A DNA stretch of 64,000 bases from Microbacterium sp. cf046. GTDB lineage: Bacteria > Actinomycetota > Actinomycetes > Actinomycetales > Microbacteriaceae. Made by a program: the position numbers and the translations under genes. Location: positions 992,001 to 1,056,000 of the forward strand of contig NZ_FOZJ01000002.1 in NCBI RefSeq assembly GCF_900114345.1. Reading direction: 5' to 3'. Below the pieces are notes generated by a model. It searched no databases. It worked only from the letters and a program-made list of their open reading frames with translations, and had not been told where the DNA came from. Below, piece by piece: positions 40,581 through 49,002 of the stretch. Position 1 is the stretch's first letter; every line of letters begins with the position of its first letter.

Positions 40581-41692
40581 GAGGTCGGCCCCACTTCGTC
40601 ATCGGGGTCGGTCTCGCCGAGTCCCAGGCGATCCGCGAGACCCAGCTCGGCGACCTCGACCTCGGCGATGTCGACGATCGGGACGGGCTGCGTTCGGGGC
40701 GCCGGTGCGTGCGTCGGCGGAGCGGGCTCCGGCTCGGCTGCCACGGGTGCAGTCTTCTCCGCCGGCGCGGCGTGGTGCTCGTCGCTCTCGATCTCGCCGG
40801 ATGCCGCACCGGGCGCCTCTTCGGCCGCGTCTGCCTCGGCGACGTCGGTCGACGCCTCGGCCGCCTGCGTCGTGCCGTGGCCGTACGCCGACGACACCGC
40901 CGAGGATGGGCTCAGTGCGGTCTCCCGCTGCACCTCGAGCACGGCTGTGAGCGCCGCCACCGCGGCCGCACCGCGCTCCGGCTCGGGTGCCAGGCTCGGC
41001 AGGCTCGACGTGTCGCCGTATCCGCCGTGGCGCTCGTCCCGCACCATCTCGCCCTCGACGAGCTCGATGACGCGGCGCTGCATCTGGTCGACGAAGCCGG
41101 CCTCGTGCGTCGCCATCACGACGGTCGTGCCACCCGCGTTGATGCGCGCGAGCAGCTGCATGATGTCGACGGACGTGCCCGGGTCGAGGTTTCCGGTCGG
41201 CTCATCGGCCAGGAGCACCTGCGGGCGGTTGACCAGTGCACGGGCGATCGCGACGCGCTGCTGCTCGCCGCCGGAGAGCTCGTGCGGGAACCGCTTCTCC
41301 TTGCCGGCCAGGCCGACCAGGGCGAGCACCTCCGGGACGGCCTGCTGGATGAATCCGCGGGATGATCCGATCACCTGGAGCGTGAATGCGACGTTCTGGA
41401 ACACCGTCTTGTTCGGCAGCAGGCGGAAGTCCTGGAAGACGGCGCCGACGTGTCGCCGGAAGTACGGCACTTTGCGGTTGGAGAGCGACCGCAGGTCGCG
41501 TCCGAGCACGACGACGCGGCCGTCGCTCGGCGTCTCCTCGCGCAGGATGAGCCGCAGACACGAGGACTTACCCGAGCCCGACGCGCCGACGAGGAACACG
41601 AACTCGCCACGCAGCACCTCGAAGTCGACCTTGCTGAGGGCGGGCTTCGCAGTGCCGCGAAAGCGCTTCGTGACGTTCTCGAACCGGATCAT
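40577..41692 (-). CDS. ftsE: Cell division ATP-binding protein FtsE, extended
   Basis: 371-residue FtsE. The core ABC ATPase (about residues 1-222) has GASGSGKSS, LSGGEQQR and VLLADEPTGNLD. The last about 145 residues form an Ala/Glu/Pro-rich acidic tail absent from the usual 220-230-residue FtsE. The second ATG (MIRFENV) is chosen: a TAGGCT box ends 9 nt before it but only 3 nt before the first ATG (41698), which would then lie upstream of the transcript start. Confidence 0.93.
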   Translation of the reverse strand: MIRFENVTKRFRGTAKPALSKVDFEVLRGEFVFLVGASGSGKSSCLRLILREETPSDGRVVVLGRDLRSLSNRKVPYFRRHVGAVFQDFRLLPNKTVFQNVAFTLQVIGSSRGFIQQAVPEVLALVGLAGKEKRFPHELSGGEQQRVAIARALVNRPQVLLADEPTGNLDPGTSVDIMQLLARINAGGTTVVMATHEAGFVDQMQRRVIELVEGEMVRDERHGGYGDTSSLPSLAPEPERGAAAVAALTAVLEVQRETALSPSSAVSSAYGHGTTQAAEASTDVAEADAAEEAPGAASGEIESDEHHAAPAEKTAPVAAEPEPAPPTHAPAPRTQPVPIVDIAEVEVAELGLADRLGLGETDPDDEVGPTS

Positions 41693-41776
41693 GGCCATCC
41701 GAGCCTAAGCGGGTGACGGCCGAGCGCGTCGAGCGACACCCTGGCCTCGGCATCCGGTCATTCCACCATGCGTTTC

Positions 41777-41796
41777 GCACAGCGGAAGCGCTGTGC
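41777..41796 (-). terminator. Terminator hairpin after the Ig-like protein gene
   Basis: GCACAGCG, CTTC loop, CGCTGTGC: perfect 8-bp stem about 17 nt after the stop of the Ig-like protein on its strand and upstream of ftsE. Compact stem-loop, no T-run. Confidence 0.7.
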
Positions 41797-41813
41797 AGCG
41801 GGTGTGTCCCCCG

Positions 41814-43733
41814 TCACGGACTGCTGATGAGACCGCCGTTCGCGATCGTCAGCGCGGAGGTCTCGTGGCAGCTGGCCGGGATGTCGCGCTGTCCCGGGTT
41901 CGTGCTGTCGTAGCTGACCTTCCAGGAGAACGACCCGGATGCCGACTGCGCCGTGGTGTTGCTCGTGCTCACCACCTGCGGAGAGGCGCCTGCGACGGCG
42001 GCCGTCGTGCTGTAGATCGCCGATCCGCTGCAGTCGCTGGTCGCGTAGAGGTCGAACGACACCGTGCCGGCAAGCGCCCCACCCGCGGGCGCCGTCACAG
42101 TGACCGCGTCGTTCGGCACCCACGTCTGGGCGCTGCGCAGCGATGAGGCGACCGTCTGCACGACCACGTCCTCGTTGCTGTCACCGCAGGCGGCGTTGTG
42201 CGTGGTGCCGTTCGTGTTCGGCGAGCTGCCGCTGTAGACCGCCACCCAGTGGTACGTCCCGGCCGCTCCCGGCACGAACTGGGGTGCCGGCGTGTTGTAG
42301 ACGCCGTTGCCGCTGACCGCCACCGTCGGTGACGTGTACGCCAGCGTCGTGCAGTTGTTCGGCCCGTACAGCTTGATTGTGATCGTCCCGCCGGCCGCTG
42401 CGCCACCGGTGCCGGTCAGGTTGATGATCGGGTTCGCCGGCTGCGTGGCCGTCCCACCCAAGCTGGCCGAGTCGGTCACTGCCGCCCCGAGGAACACATC
42501 GTCACCCGCGGTGGTCGCCAGAGACGGTGTCACCGGGTTCACCGTGAAGCACTCCGTCGCCGAGGAGTCGCTCGAGGAGGGGATGCCGTTCGCCGAGTCC
42601 CCGCTGAACACCGCCCGCCAGCAGTAGCGACCTGCAGAGGTCACGTACGCGGTCGGCGAGACGACGGTCACGGGATACGCCGCGCCCGTCAGGTTCGTCG
42701 AACCGACACTCGTGCCGTCGGCGGTGCAGAGTGCCGGAGAGTCCAGCTTGCACAGGAAGAAGGCGACCGAACCGGCCGGAGTCGCGGTGCCGCCGGTCAG
42801 GCTGACAACGGCGGAGTCCTTGACTCCCACGACGCCGGTGCCGATCGACAGTCCGCCAGCGGGCACATCCGCTCCTGCCGCCGTCTTCGGCGTCGTGACG
42901 GTGGTCGATTCGCAGTTGCTGATCGGAGGCGCGGTCCGCAGGATCGTGTCCTTGTAGTCGGCGGTGTCGGAGTTTCCGGTCACCGTGCTCGGAATCGTGT
43001 TCGCGAAGGCGAGGCACTGCGATGATCCGCCGAAGATGGTCGCCGTCAGGTCGACGGCGGCTTCACCGCGGAATCCGTCCGCGCTGTAGGCGGCCTGGGA
43101 CACGGCGGCGTTCAGCAGCGTCGGGGCGCCGAGCGTCAGGTTCGGTGCCGTGCCGCTCCAAGTGCGCAGGTACAGATCGAGGCTGTTGCCCTGCTGATCC
43201 CAGAGGATCATGAAGTCGCCGGCCTTGCGATTGGCCCACGGGTTGCAGTTCGCGGTGAGCTGCGCCTCGGTCGCCGTCTCATACGCACAGCTGGCCGGTG
43301 CGGCGTTCTGCATGAACTCGTAGGCGATGAAGCCGCTGCCGGTGTTGTTGTCGCGCTCCCACGCGAAGTACAGCCAGTCGTGGTTCGTGCCCGCATCCCG
43401 CGCGGTGTCCAGCCACGCGCGCCGCAGGTCGACCTGGGCATTCGGGTTGGTCATGCCGAGCGTCGGCACGGCATCCGCGTGGATCACGCCGATCTTCGTG
43501 CTGCTCGAGTTGAGCGGCCCGAGCTCCTTCACACTCCCGAACACGTCCGCCAGCTCGGCGGTCCCGGCATCGGGCACGACGCCGTTGATGTCGAAGGGCC
43601 CGTCCGCGGCGAGCGCCGCCGGCGCGGTGACCATCGCGACCGAGAGCGTCACGGCGAAGACGCCTGCCAGCCACGGCGCTCTGCGGCGTCGCGATCGGGG
43701 TTCCGGACTCACGTTCGGGCGTGAAGTGTTCAT
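41814..43733 (-). CDS. Secreted Ig-like repeat protein
   Basis: 639-residue exported protein: signal peptide to about residue 42 (ALA), an N-terminal domain of about 220 residues typical of actinobacterial surface proteins (ELADVFGSVKELGPLNSSSTKIGVIHADAVPTLG), then at least three Ig-like repeats with the YxWRAVxSGDSxN / YHWVAVYSGSSPN pattern and paired cysteines. No LPXTG, transmembrane anchor or repeats for wall binding, so it is released or held by other means. It lies between prfB and ftsE, and its upstream region carries a motif shared with the response regulator at 46962. Confidence 0.85.
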   Translation of the reverse strand: MNTSRPNVSPEPRSRRRRAPWLAGVFAVTLSVAMVTAPAALAADGPFDINGVVPDAGTAELADVFGSVKELGPLNSSSTKIGVIHADAVPTLGMTNPNAQVDLRRAWLDTARDAGTNHDWLYFAWERDNNTGSGFIAYEFMQNAAPASCAYETATEAQLTANCNPWANRKAGDFMILWDQQGNSLDLYLRTWSGTAPNLTLGAPTLLNAAVSQAAYSADGFRGEAAVDLTATIFGGSSQCLAFANTIPSTVTGNSDTADYKDTILRTAPPISNCESTTVTTPKTAAGADVPAGGLSIGTGVVGVKDSAVVSLTGGTATPAGSVAFFLCKLDSPALCTADGTSVGSTNLTGAAYPVTVVSPTAYVTSAGRYCWRAVFSGDSANGIPSSSDSSATECFTVNPVTPSLATTAGDDVFLGAAVTDSASLGGTATQPANPIINLTGTGGAAAGGTITIKLYGPNNCTTLAYTSPTVAVSGNGVYNTPAPQFVPGAAGTYHWVAVYSGSSPNTNGTTHNAACGDSNEDVVVQTVASSLRSAQTWVPNDAVTVTAPAGGALAGTVSFDLYATSDCSGSAIYSTTAAVAGASPQVVSTSNTTAQSASGSFSWKVSYDSTNPGQRDIPASCHETSALTIANGGLISSP

Positions 43734-43809
43734 GGCAACCCTCTCTCTCGCGCGCCACAGTGCTCGGCGCGGTACGAGGCCAGGCTAGGAACGGGGCGAG
43801 GCGGCGACC

Positions 43810-43850
43810 ATCGGGTGATGTGCGTATCCGGGTCGGGTAAACGCCCTAGG
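43810..43850. promoter_or_regulatory. Motif copy A upstream of the Ig-like protein gene
   Basis: Starts ATCGGGTGAT and ends GGGTAAACGCCCTAGG. It matches the region at 46881-46923 in both end blocks and in spacing within two bases. It lies about 77-117 bp upstream of the Ig-like protein start, in the 190-bp gap before prfB. Likely a regulator site; see the matching copy. Confidence 0.5.
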
Positions 43851-43923
43851 GTCGGCGGCCGATCGCGTCAGCCGTTCGCGACAGGACCTCGCTCGCGGCG
43901 GGTCGGGATGCCGCGGCATCCGA

Positions 43924-45033
43924 TCAGTCGTCGGCGGGGCGCTTGCGCCACTTGATGCCCGCGGCGATGAAGCCGTCCAGGTCACCGTCGAACACGGCCG
44001 AGGGGTTGTTCACCTCGTAGTCGGTGCGCAGATCCTTGACCATCTGGTACGGCGCCAGCACGTAGGAGCGCATCTGGTCGCCCCAGCTGGCGGTGATCAC
44101 GCCGGCGAGGTCCTTCTTGATCGCCGCTTCCTGCTCCTTCTGGAGGATCAGCAGGCGCGACTGCAGCACGCGCATGGCGGCCGCACGGTTCTGGATCTGC
44201 GACTTCTCGTTCTGCATCGAGACCACGGTGCCGGTCGGCAGGTGCGTCAGGCGGACCGCGCTGTCGGTCGTGTTGACCGATTGGCCGCCAGGGCCCGACG
44301 AGCGGAAGACGTCGACCCGAAGGTCGGATTCCGGGATCTCCACCTCGACTGCTTCGTCCAGGAGCGGGATGACCTCGACGGCCGCGAACGAGGTCTGGCG
44401 CTTGCCTGCCGAGTTGAAGGGGCTCATCCGCACGAGGCGGTGCGTGCCGGCTTCGACGCTCAGGGTGCCGAACGCGTACGGCGCATCGACCTCGAACGTC
44501 GCCGACTTGATCCCGGCCTCTTCTGCGTAGGACGAGTCCATGATCGTGACCGGATACTTGTGCTGCTCCGCCCAGCGCAGGTACATCCGCAGCAGCATCT
44601 CGGCGAAATCGGAAGCGTCCACTCCCCCCGCCCCGGCGCGGATCGTGACGACCGCGGGGCGCTCGTCGTACTCGCCGTCCAGCAGGGTCTGCACCTCGAG
44701 CTGGCCGATGACGTCCTCGAGCTCGGCGAGCTCGTGACGGGCCTCCTCGGCGGCGTCCTCGTCGTCCATCTCGTTCGCGAGCTCGACCATCACCTCGAGG
44801 TCGTCGAGGCGGCGCTCGATGCCGGTGAGCCGCGCCAGCTCCGACTGACGGTGGCTGAGCGCGCTCGTCACCTTCTGCGCCTTGTCGGTGTCGTCCCACA
44901 GGTCGGGGGCGCCGGCTTCCTCGCTCAGGCGTGCGATCTCAGTGGTGAGGGCATCGACATCGACGACGGATCGGATGTCGGCGAACGTGGAGCGCAGCGC
45001 CTGAATGTCGGCGGACAGATCGAAATCAAGCAT
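43924..45033 (-). CDS. prfB: Peptide chain release factor 2
   Basis: 369-residue RF2: SPF anticodon-like tripeptide ([15 protein letters not shown]) for UGA/UAA recognition, and the GGQ catalytic loop in [17 protein letters not shown]. The frame is continuous, with no programmed +1 shift, as usual in actinobacteria. ATG 8 nt after TAGTCT on the minus strand, so leaderless; the very long open frame further upstream is a shadow of the MFS gene. Confidence 0.96.
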   Translation of the reverse strand: MLDFDLSADIQALRSTFADIRSVVDVDALTTEIARLSEEAGAPDLWDDTDKAQKVTSALSHRQSELARLTGIERRLDDLEVMVELANEMDDEDAAEEARHELAELEDVIGQLEVQTLLDGEYDERPAVVTIRAGAGGVDASDFAEMLLRMYLRWAEQHKYPVTIMDSSYAEEAGIKSATFEVDAPYAFGTLSVEAGTHRLVRMSPFNSAGKRQTSFAAVEVIPLLDEAVEVEIPESDLRVDVFRSSGPGGQSVNTTDSAVRLTHLPTGTVVSMQNEKSQIQNRAAAMRVLQSRLLILQKEQEAAIKKDLAGVITASWGDQMRSYVLAPYQMVKDLRTDYEVNNPSAVFDGDLDGFIAAGIKWRKRPADD

Positions 45034-45111
45034 GACAGTCCAGACTAACGTGGATGCGGTGACCGCCGTTTCGTCTCGCCTCAGGCTCGCTCGACGGCCG
45101 GGCGCAGCCGC

Positions 45112-46410
45112 GTGACCGACCGCGCGTCGACCGTGCTCTGGCGGTTCGGGCCGATGATCTACGGGCCAACCGTGCTGTTCGCGCTCGGCGAGGGCGCAGT
45201 CATCCCGCTCATCCCGATCATCGCCGCGCAGCTCGGCGCCGACGTGGCGACCGCAGCGCTGGTCGCGTCGGCGCTCGTGGTCGGCCAGCTCTGCGGCAAC
45301 CTGCCCGCCGGGTGGGCGGTCGCCCGCATCGGCGAGCGTCTCACGATGGCGATCGCGGGCACGCTGTCGCTCGTCGGCGTGATCGGCATGGTCTTCGCAC
45401 CCATGCTCGGAGTGTTCGCGGCATCCGTCTTCCTGATCGGCTTCTGCGCAGCGGGATTCGGGCTCGCCCGCCACTCGTTCATGACGACCCGCGTGCCGCT
45501 GGCGTTCCGCGCGCGAGCGCTGTCGCTGCTGGGCGGGACGTTCCGGCTCGGCATGTTCATCGGGCCGTTCGTCGCGGCCGGCCTGCTGGCGCTGTTCGGC
45601 GACGAGCACGCCGCGATCTGGTTCTTCGGCGCGTGCCTGATCGCGACCGTGCTGCTGGTGCTGCTCGGTCCGGATCCGGAGAAGCAGATCCCGCCGCCGG
45701 CCGAGAACGTAATCACCCGCGCCACCTCGGCGATGGCGGAGGACACCGGCGAGGCGGTCACCGGGTCGATCCCGAGCGCGGAGCGCGTGGGCGTGTTCCG
45801 GACCATGTGGCTGTTCCGCCGCGTTCTGTCGCGGCTCGGCCTCGCCGCGGCATCCCTCTCCGCCGTCCGCTCCGCCCGCCAGGTCGTGCTCCCGCTGTGG
45901 GGCTTCTCCATCGGACTCGATGCGCAGACCATCGCCCTGGTGGTGGGAATATCCGGTGCGATCGACTTCGCCCTGTTCTATGCGAGCGGTCAGGTGATGG
46001 ACCGCTTCGGCCGGCTCTGGGCCGCCCTGCCGGCGATGATCCTCATGGGTCTCGGGTTCATCGCGCTCGCCTTCACGCATGACCTCGACAGCGCGGCGAT
46101 GTGGTTCGCGATGTTCGCGGCTGTCCTCGGAGTGGGTAACGGGCTCTCGAGCGGCATCCTGCTCACCCTCGGTGCGGACGTGGCGCCGAAGTCCGACCCG
46201 GCACCGTTCCTCGGCTCGTGGCGCACGCTCACCGACGCCGGCGGCGCGATCTCGCCGCTGCTGGTCTCGGCCATCACCGGGCTCTCGTCGCTCGCGATCG
46301 CGACCGGCGCCGTGGGGGTGGTGGGCCTGCTGGGAGCAGTCGCATTCCTGCGCTGGGTGCCCAGGTTCGTGCCGCGCACCGGGCCGGGTGAGGCGGCCGG
46401 CCCGCCCTAG
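45112..46410 (+). CDS. MFS transporter, 12-helix
   Basis: 432-residue MFS permease with about 12 helices ([54 protein letters not shown]). Substrate unknown. GTG start, divergent from prfB with 78 bp between. The small membrane protein at 46447 follows after 36 bp. Confidence 0.88.
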   Translation: MTDRASTVLWRFGPMIYGPTVLFALGEGAVIPLIPIIAAQLGADVATAALVASALVVGQLCGNLPAGWAVARIGERLTMAIAGTLSLVGVIGMVFAPMLGVFAASVFLIGFCAAGFGLARHSFMTTRVPLAFRARALSLLGGTFRLGMFIGPFVAAGLLALFGDEHAAIWFFGACLIATVLLVLLGPDPEKQIPPPAENVITRATSAMAEDTGEAVTGSIPSAERVGVFRTMWLFRRVLSRLGLAAASLSAVRSARQVVLPLWGFSIGLDAQTIALVVGISGAIDFALFYASGQVMDRFGRLWAALPAMILMGLGFIALAFTHDLDSAAMWFAMFAAVLGVGNGLSSGILLTLGADVAPKSDPAPFLGSWRTLTDAGGAISPLLVSAITGLSSLAIATGAVGVVGLLGAVAFLRWVPRFVPRTGPGEAAGPP

Positions 46411-46446
46411 ACTCGTGCCTGCACCCACCCACGACGGGAGAGAGCC

Positions 46447-46821
46447 ATGCTGTTCGTGTTCCTCGCGCTGTACGTGGCGCTCGGCATCGGATGCATCGTG
46501 CTCGGCGCTCGACGGCACAAGCGGTTATCGGTCATCTGCGGCGTCGTCGCGCTCGCACTGGCTCTGGCATCCCTCGTCGTCTGGGTGCTCTCCTCGATCG
46601 GAACGGCGCACTGGAGCGTCGACTTCCTCGAGTCCTTGCTCTCGCCCATGCCCGAATCGCTGCTCGATCCGGGTTCACTCCAGGACGCGTCGCAGGGCGG
46701 CGGTGTTCCGGTCATCGTGCTCGCGGTCATCGAGCTGATCGTGGCGATCGGGCTCTGGGCGATCCCCGGACTCGGTCTGGTCGCCGCGGGTCGCGCACCC
46801 CGTACCGAACCCGCCGGCTGA
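46447..46821 (+). CDS. Small membrane protein
   Basis: 124 residues with three hydrophobic helices (about 2-20, 28-50 and 88-112). No family recognised. ATG with a GGGAGAG sequence about 5 nt upstream; TAGACT at the end of the MFS gene may serve as a -10 box. Confidence 0.7.
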   Translation: MLFVFLALYVALGIGCIVLGARRHKRLSVICGVVALALALASLVVWVLSSIGTAHWSVDFLESLLSPMPESLLDPGSLQDASQGGGVPVIVLAVIELIVAIGLWAIPGLGLVAAGRAPRTEPAG

Positions 46822-46880
46822 GCGCCCCTGTTGCAAGCCCGAAATCGGTCCTATCCTTGTAGGGCCGCTGGGGAGCGCAT

Positions 46881-46923
46881 ATCGGGTGATCACCGTGTCA
46901 TCCACTAGGGGAATGCCCCTAGG
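46881..46923. promoter_or_regulatory. Motif copy B upstream of the response regulator
   Basis: Begins ATCGGGTGAT and ends with a perfect palindrome CTAGGGG-AATG-CCCCTAG (46905-46922). It lies 39-81 bp before the response-regulator GTG. Copy A at 43810-43850 shares the first ten bases and the GGG-AA-GCCCTAGG end. It probably binds this LuxR-type regulator itself. Confidence 0.55.
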
Positions 46924-46961
46924 CATGCGTAGCCCGCGCATTGAGCAGCAGCGGGGGTTTC

Positions 46962-47594
46962 GTGGGCATCGAAGGCGATGGCGCATACGGGCTGGTCGTC
47001 ACGGGCGAGCCCGTGCGGGCCGACTACGTGCGCCTGCTGGGCCGACTGGGGATGTCGGCTGATGCGTTCGCGGACTCGCACTCCGCCGCCGCCGCGCTGC
47101 GCGACCATGCCCCGGTCGTCGCGATCCTCGAGGTCGAGCACGGCGGGTGCGAACTGCTGCGCGAGCTGCGCGACCAGTTCGGGTCGGATCTGCCGGTCGT
47201 CCTGGTCTCAGCCGACCGCACCGCTCCAGCCGATGTCGTCGCCGGGCTGCTCGTCGGAGCCGACGACTATGCGGCGGAGTCGATGGATGCCGACGAATTC
47301 CTCGCTCGCGTGCGCAGGCTGATCGATCGCACGGGCCGCGCTCCGCATGCCACCGCCGATCTGCGCCGCCTTTCTGCGCTGACGGACCGCGAACGGCAGG
47401 TGCTCGGGCTGCTCACCGACGGCCGATCGCACAAGCAGGTCGCATCGGAGCTCGGGATCAGCGTGAAGACGGTCGGCACGCACGTGCAGAACCTGCTCTC
47501 GAAGCTCGGCCTTCACACGAGGGTCGAAGCCGTCGCCCTCGCCGTGCGGGCCGGCGAGCTGGGGCCGTCCTCCCTGCCCGCGCGAGTCGGCTGA
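46962..47594 (+). CDS. LuxR-type response regulator with degenerate receiver
   Basis: 210 residues. The receiver-like domain (about 1-120) lacks the usual sites: GEPV replaces the acidic DD pair, Glu (LEVEHGG) stands at the phosphorylated Asp, and AES replaces the KP region. The C-terminal LuxR helix-turn-helix (about 140-200) is intact: LTDRERQVLGLLTDGRSHKQVASELGISVKTVGTHVQNLLSKL. GTG chosen for the GGGGG run 4-8 nt upstream; a TTG 21 nt earlier is possible. No histidine kinase is adjacent. It probably acts without phosphorylation. Confidence 0.85.
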   Translation: MGIEGDGAYGLVVTGEPVRADYVRLLGRLGMSADAFADSHSAAAALRDHAPVVAILEVEHGGCELLRELRDQFGSDLPVVLVSADRTAPADVVAGLLVGADDYAAESMDADEFLARVRRLIDRTGRAPHATADLRRLSALTDRERQVLGLLTDGRSHKQVASELGISVKTVGTHVQNLLSKLGLHTRVEAVALAVRAGELGPSSLPARVG

Positions 47595-47607
47595 CCCGAG
47601 CGGGTCA
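47592..47607. terminator. Palindrome over both convergent stop codons
   Basis: TGACCCG-AG-CGGGTCA: a 16-bp palindrome whose outer bases are the TGA stops of the response regulator and of zwf on opposite strands. A small bidirectional terminator is plausible. Confidence 0.5.
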
Positions 47608-49002
47608 GACCCAGGGGTCGCGCCAGCCGCCGTTGTCGGCGACCAGGGCGTCAGCCTCGGCGGGCCCCCAGCTTCCCGGTGCGTACGGGAGGATCGGCGA
47701 CGGATTCTCGATCAGCGGCTGCATGATGCGCCACGCCTCCTCGATCGTGTCCTGCCGCCCGAAGCGGGTGCGGCCGCCGGTGAGCGCGGCGAGCAGCAGC
47801 ACTTCGTAGGGCGTGTGCCCCTCCCCGCCCTCGGTCGCGAACTCCATGTCGAGCGAGACGAGTCCCGGCTTGGGGGCATCCATCCGCTGCGCGTTGAGCA
47901 GAATCCGCATCCCGGTGGACGGGTCGAGCCGCATCACGAGCTGATCCGGCTGGCTGCGTGCATCCCGCAGCCCGAACCCGAGCGCCGGTGACGGCTTGAA
48001 CACCAGCCTCACCTCGGTCTCCGTCTCGGGCAGAAGCTTGCCGGTGCGGATGAAGAACGGCACGCCCGACCATCGCCAGTTCTCGACCTCGAGTCGCAGT
48101 GCGCAGAACGTCTCGGTCGTGGAGCCGGCCGCGACGCCGGCGACATCGTGATACCCGTCGAACTGGCCGCGCACGTAGTGCTGCGGGTCCGCGTCGCGCG
48201 TCGCGCGGAACAGCATGGTCTGCAGGTCCTTGATCGTGTCGAGGTCGCCGTGCGCGGGCGCCTCCATCGCGACGGCGGCGAACACCTGCATCAGGTGGTT
48301 GACGACGACGTCGCGCAGCGCGCCGACCGGATCGTAGAAGTGCCCGCGGTCGGCGATGCCGAACTTCTCGGCCATGGTGATCTGCACGCAGTCGACGTAG
48401 TTGCGGTTCCACACCGGCTCGAGCATCGTGTTGGCGAACCGCAGGTAGAGGATCTCCTCCAGCCCCAGCTTGCCGAGGTAGTGGTCGATCCTGAAGATCT
48501 GCGACTCGTCGAGGTACTGGTGCACCTCGGCTGTGAGCGCCCGCGCGGAGTTCAGGTCGTGGCCGAACGGCTTCTCGATGACGACGCGTGCGTTGGCGGT
48601 GAGCCCGGCGCCGGCGAGGCCCTTGACGACCGTGGCGAACAGACTGGGTGGGATCTCCAGGTAGAACACCGGTGACTTCGCCGCCCCGATGGCCGCGCCG
48701 ACCCGGGTGTATGCGGCGTCGTCGGCGAAGTCGCCCTGCACGTAGCTCAGCCGGGCGGTGAACCGGGCGAACACCCCTTCGTCGATCTGCTCGCCCGTTG
48801 CCGCGATCGACGTGCGGGCACGCTCGACGAGCTGATCGATCGTCCAGTCGTCCACGGCGACGCCGACGATCGGGCAGTTCAGCAGCCCGCGCTGCTCGAG
48901 CCGGTACAGCGACCGGAACGTCATCACGCGTGCGAGGTCTCCGGTGATCCCGAAGATCACCAGCACATCCGCTGTCGAACCGATCGTGGGTGGTGCGTTC
49001 AT
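47605..49002 (-). CDS. zwf: Glucose-6-phosphate dehydrogenase
   Basis: 465-residue G6PD, somewhat shorter than the usual 480-510. It has cofactor motif IFGITGDLARVM near the N-terminus, active-site RIDHYLGK and FFIRTGKLLPETETEV. It makes 6-phosphogluconolactone and NADPH at the entry of the pentose phosphate pathway. ATG overlaps the GH15 stop (ATGA), so both enzymes come from one message; the open frame upstream is a shadow of the GH15 gene. Confidence 0.94.
   Translation of the reverse strand: MNAPPTIGSTADVLVIFGITGDLARVMTFRSLYRLEQRGLLNCPIVGVAVDDWTIDQLVERARTSIAATGEQIDEGVFARFTARLSYVQGDFADDAAYTRVGAAIGAAKSPVFYLEIPPSLFATVVKGLAGAGLTANARVVIEKPFGHDLNSARALTAEVHQYLDESQIFRIDHYLGKLGLEEILYLRFANTMLEPVWNRNYVDCVQITMAEKFGIADRGHFYDPVGALRDVVVNHLMQVFAAVAMEAPAHGDLDTIKDLQTMLFRATRDADPQHYVRGQFDGYHDVAGVAAGSTTETFCALRLEVENWRWSGVPFFIRTGKLLPETETEVRLVFKPSPALGFGLRDARSQPDQLVMRLDPSTGMRILLNAQRMDAPKPGLVSLDMEFATEGGEGHTPYEVLLLAALTGGRTRFGRQDTIEEAWRIMQPLIENPSPILPYAPGSWGPAEADALVADNGGWRDPWV

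Noticed and set aside
45034..45111. Programmed +1 frameshift in prfB
   Set aside because: The frame is continuous with no early in-frame stop, as expected for actinobacteria.
45034..46518. Extension of prfB by about 495 codons upstream
   Set aside because: Runs antisense to the MFS gene; RF2 has a standard N-terminus at 45033 with a -10 box 8 nt upstream.
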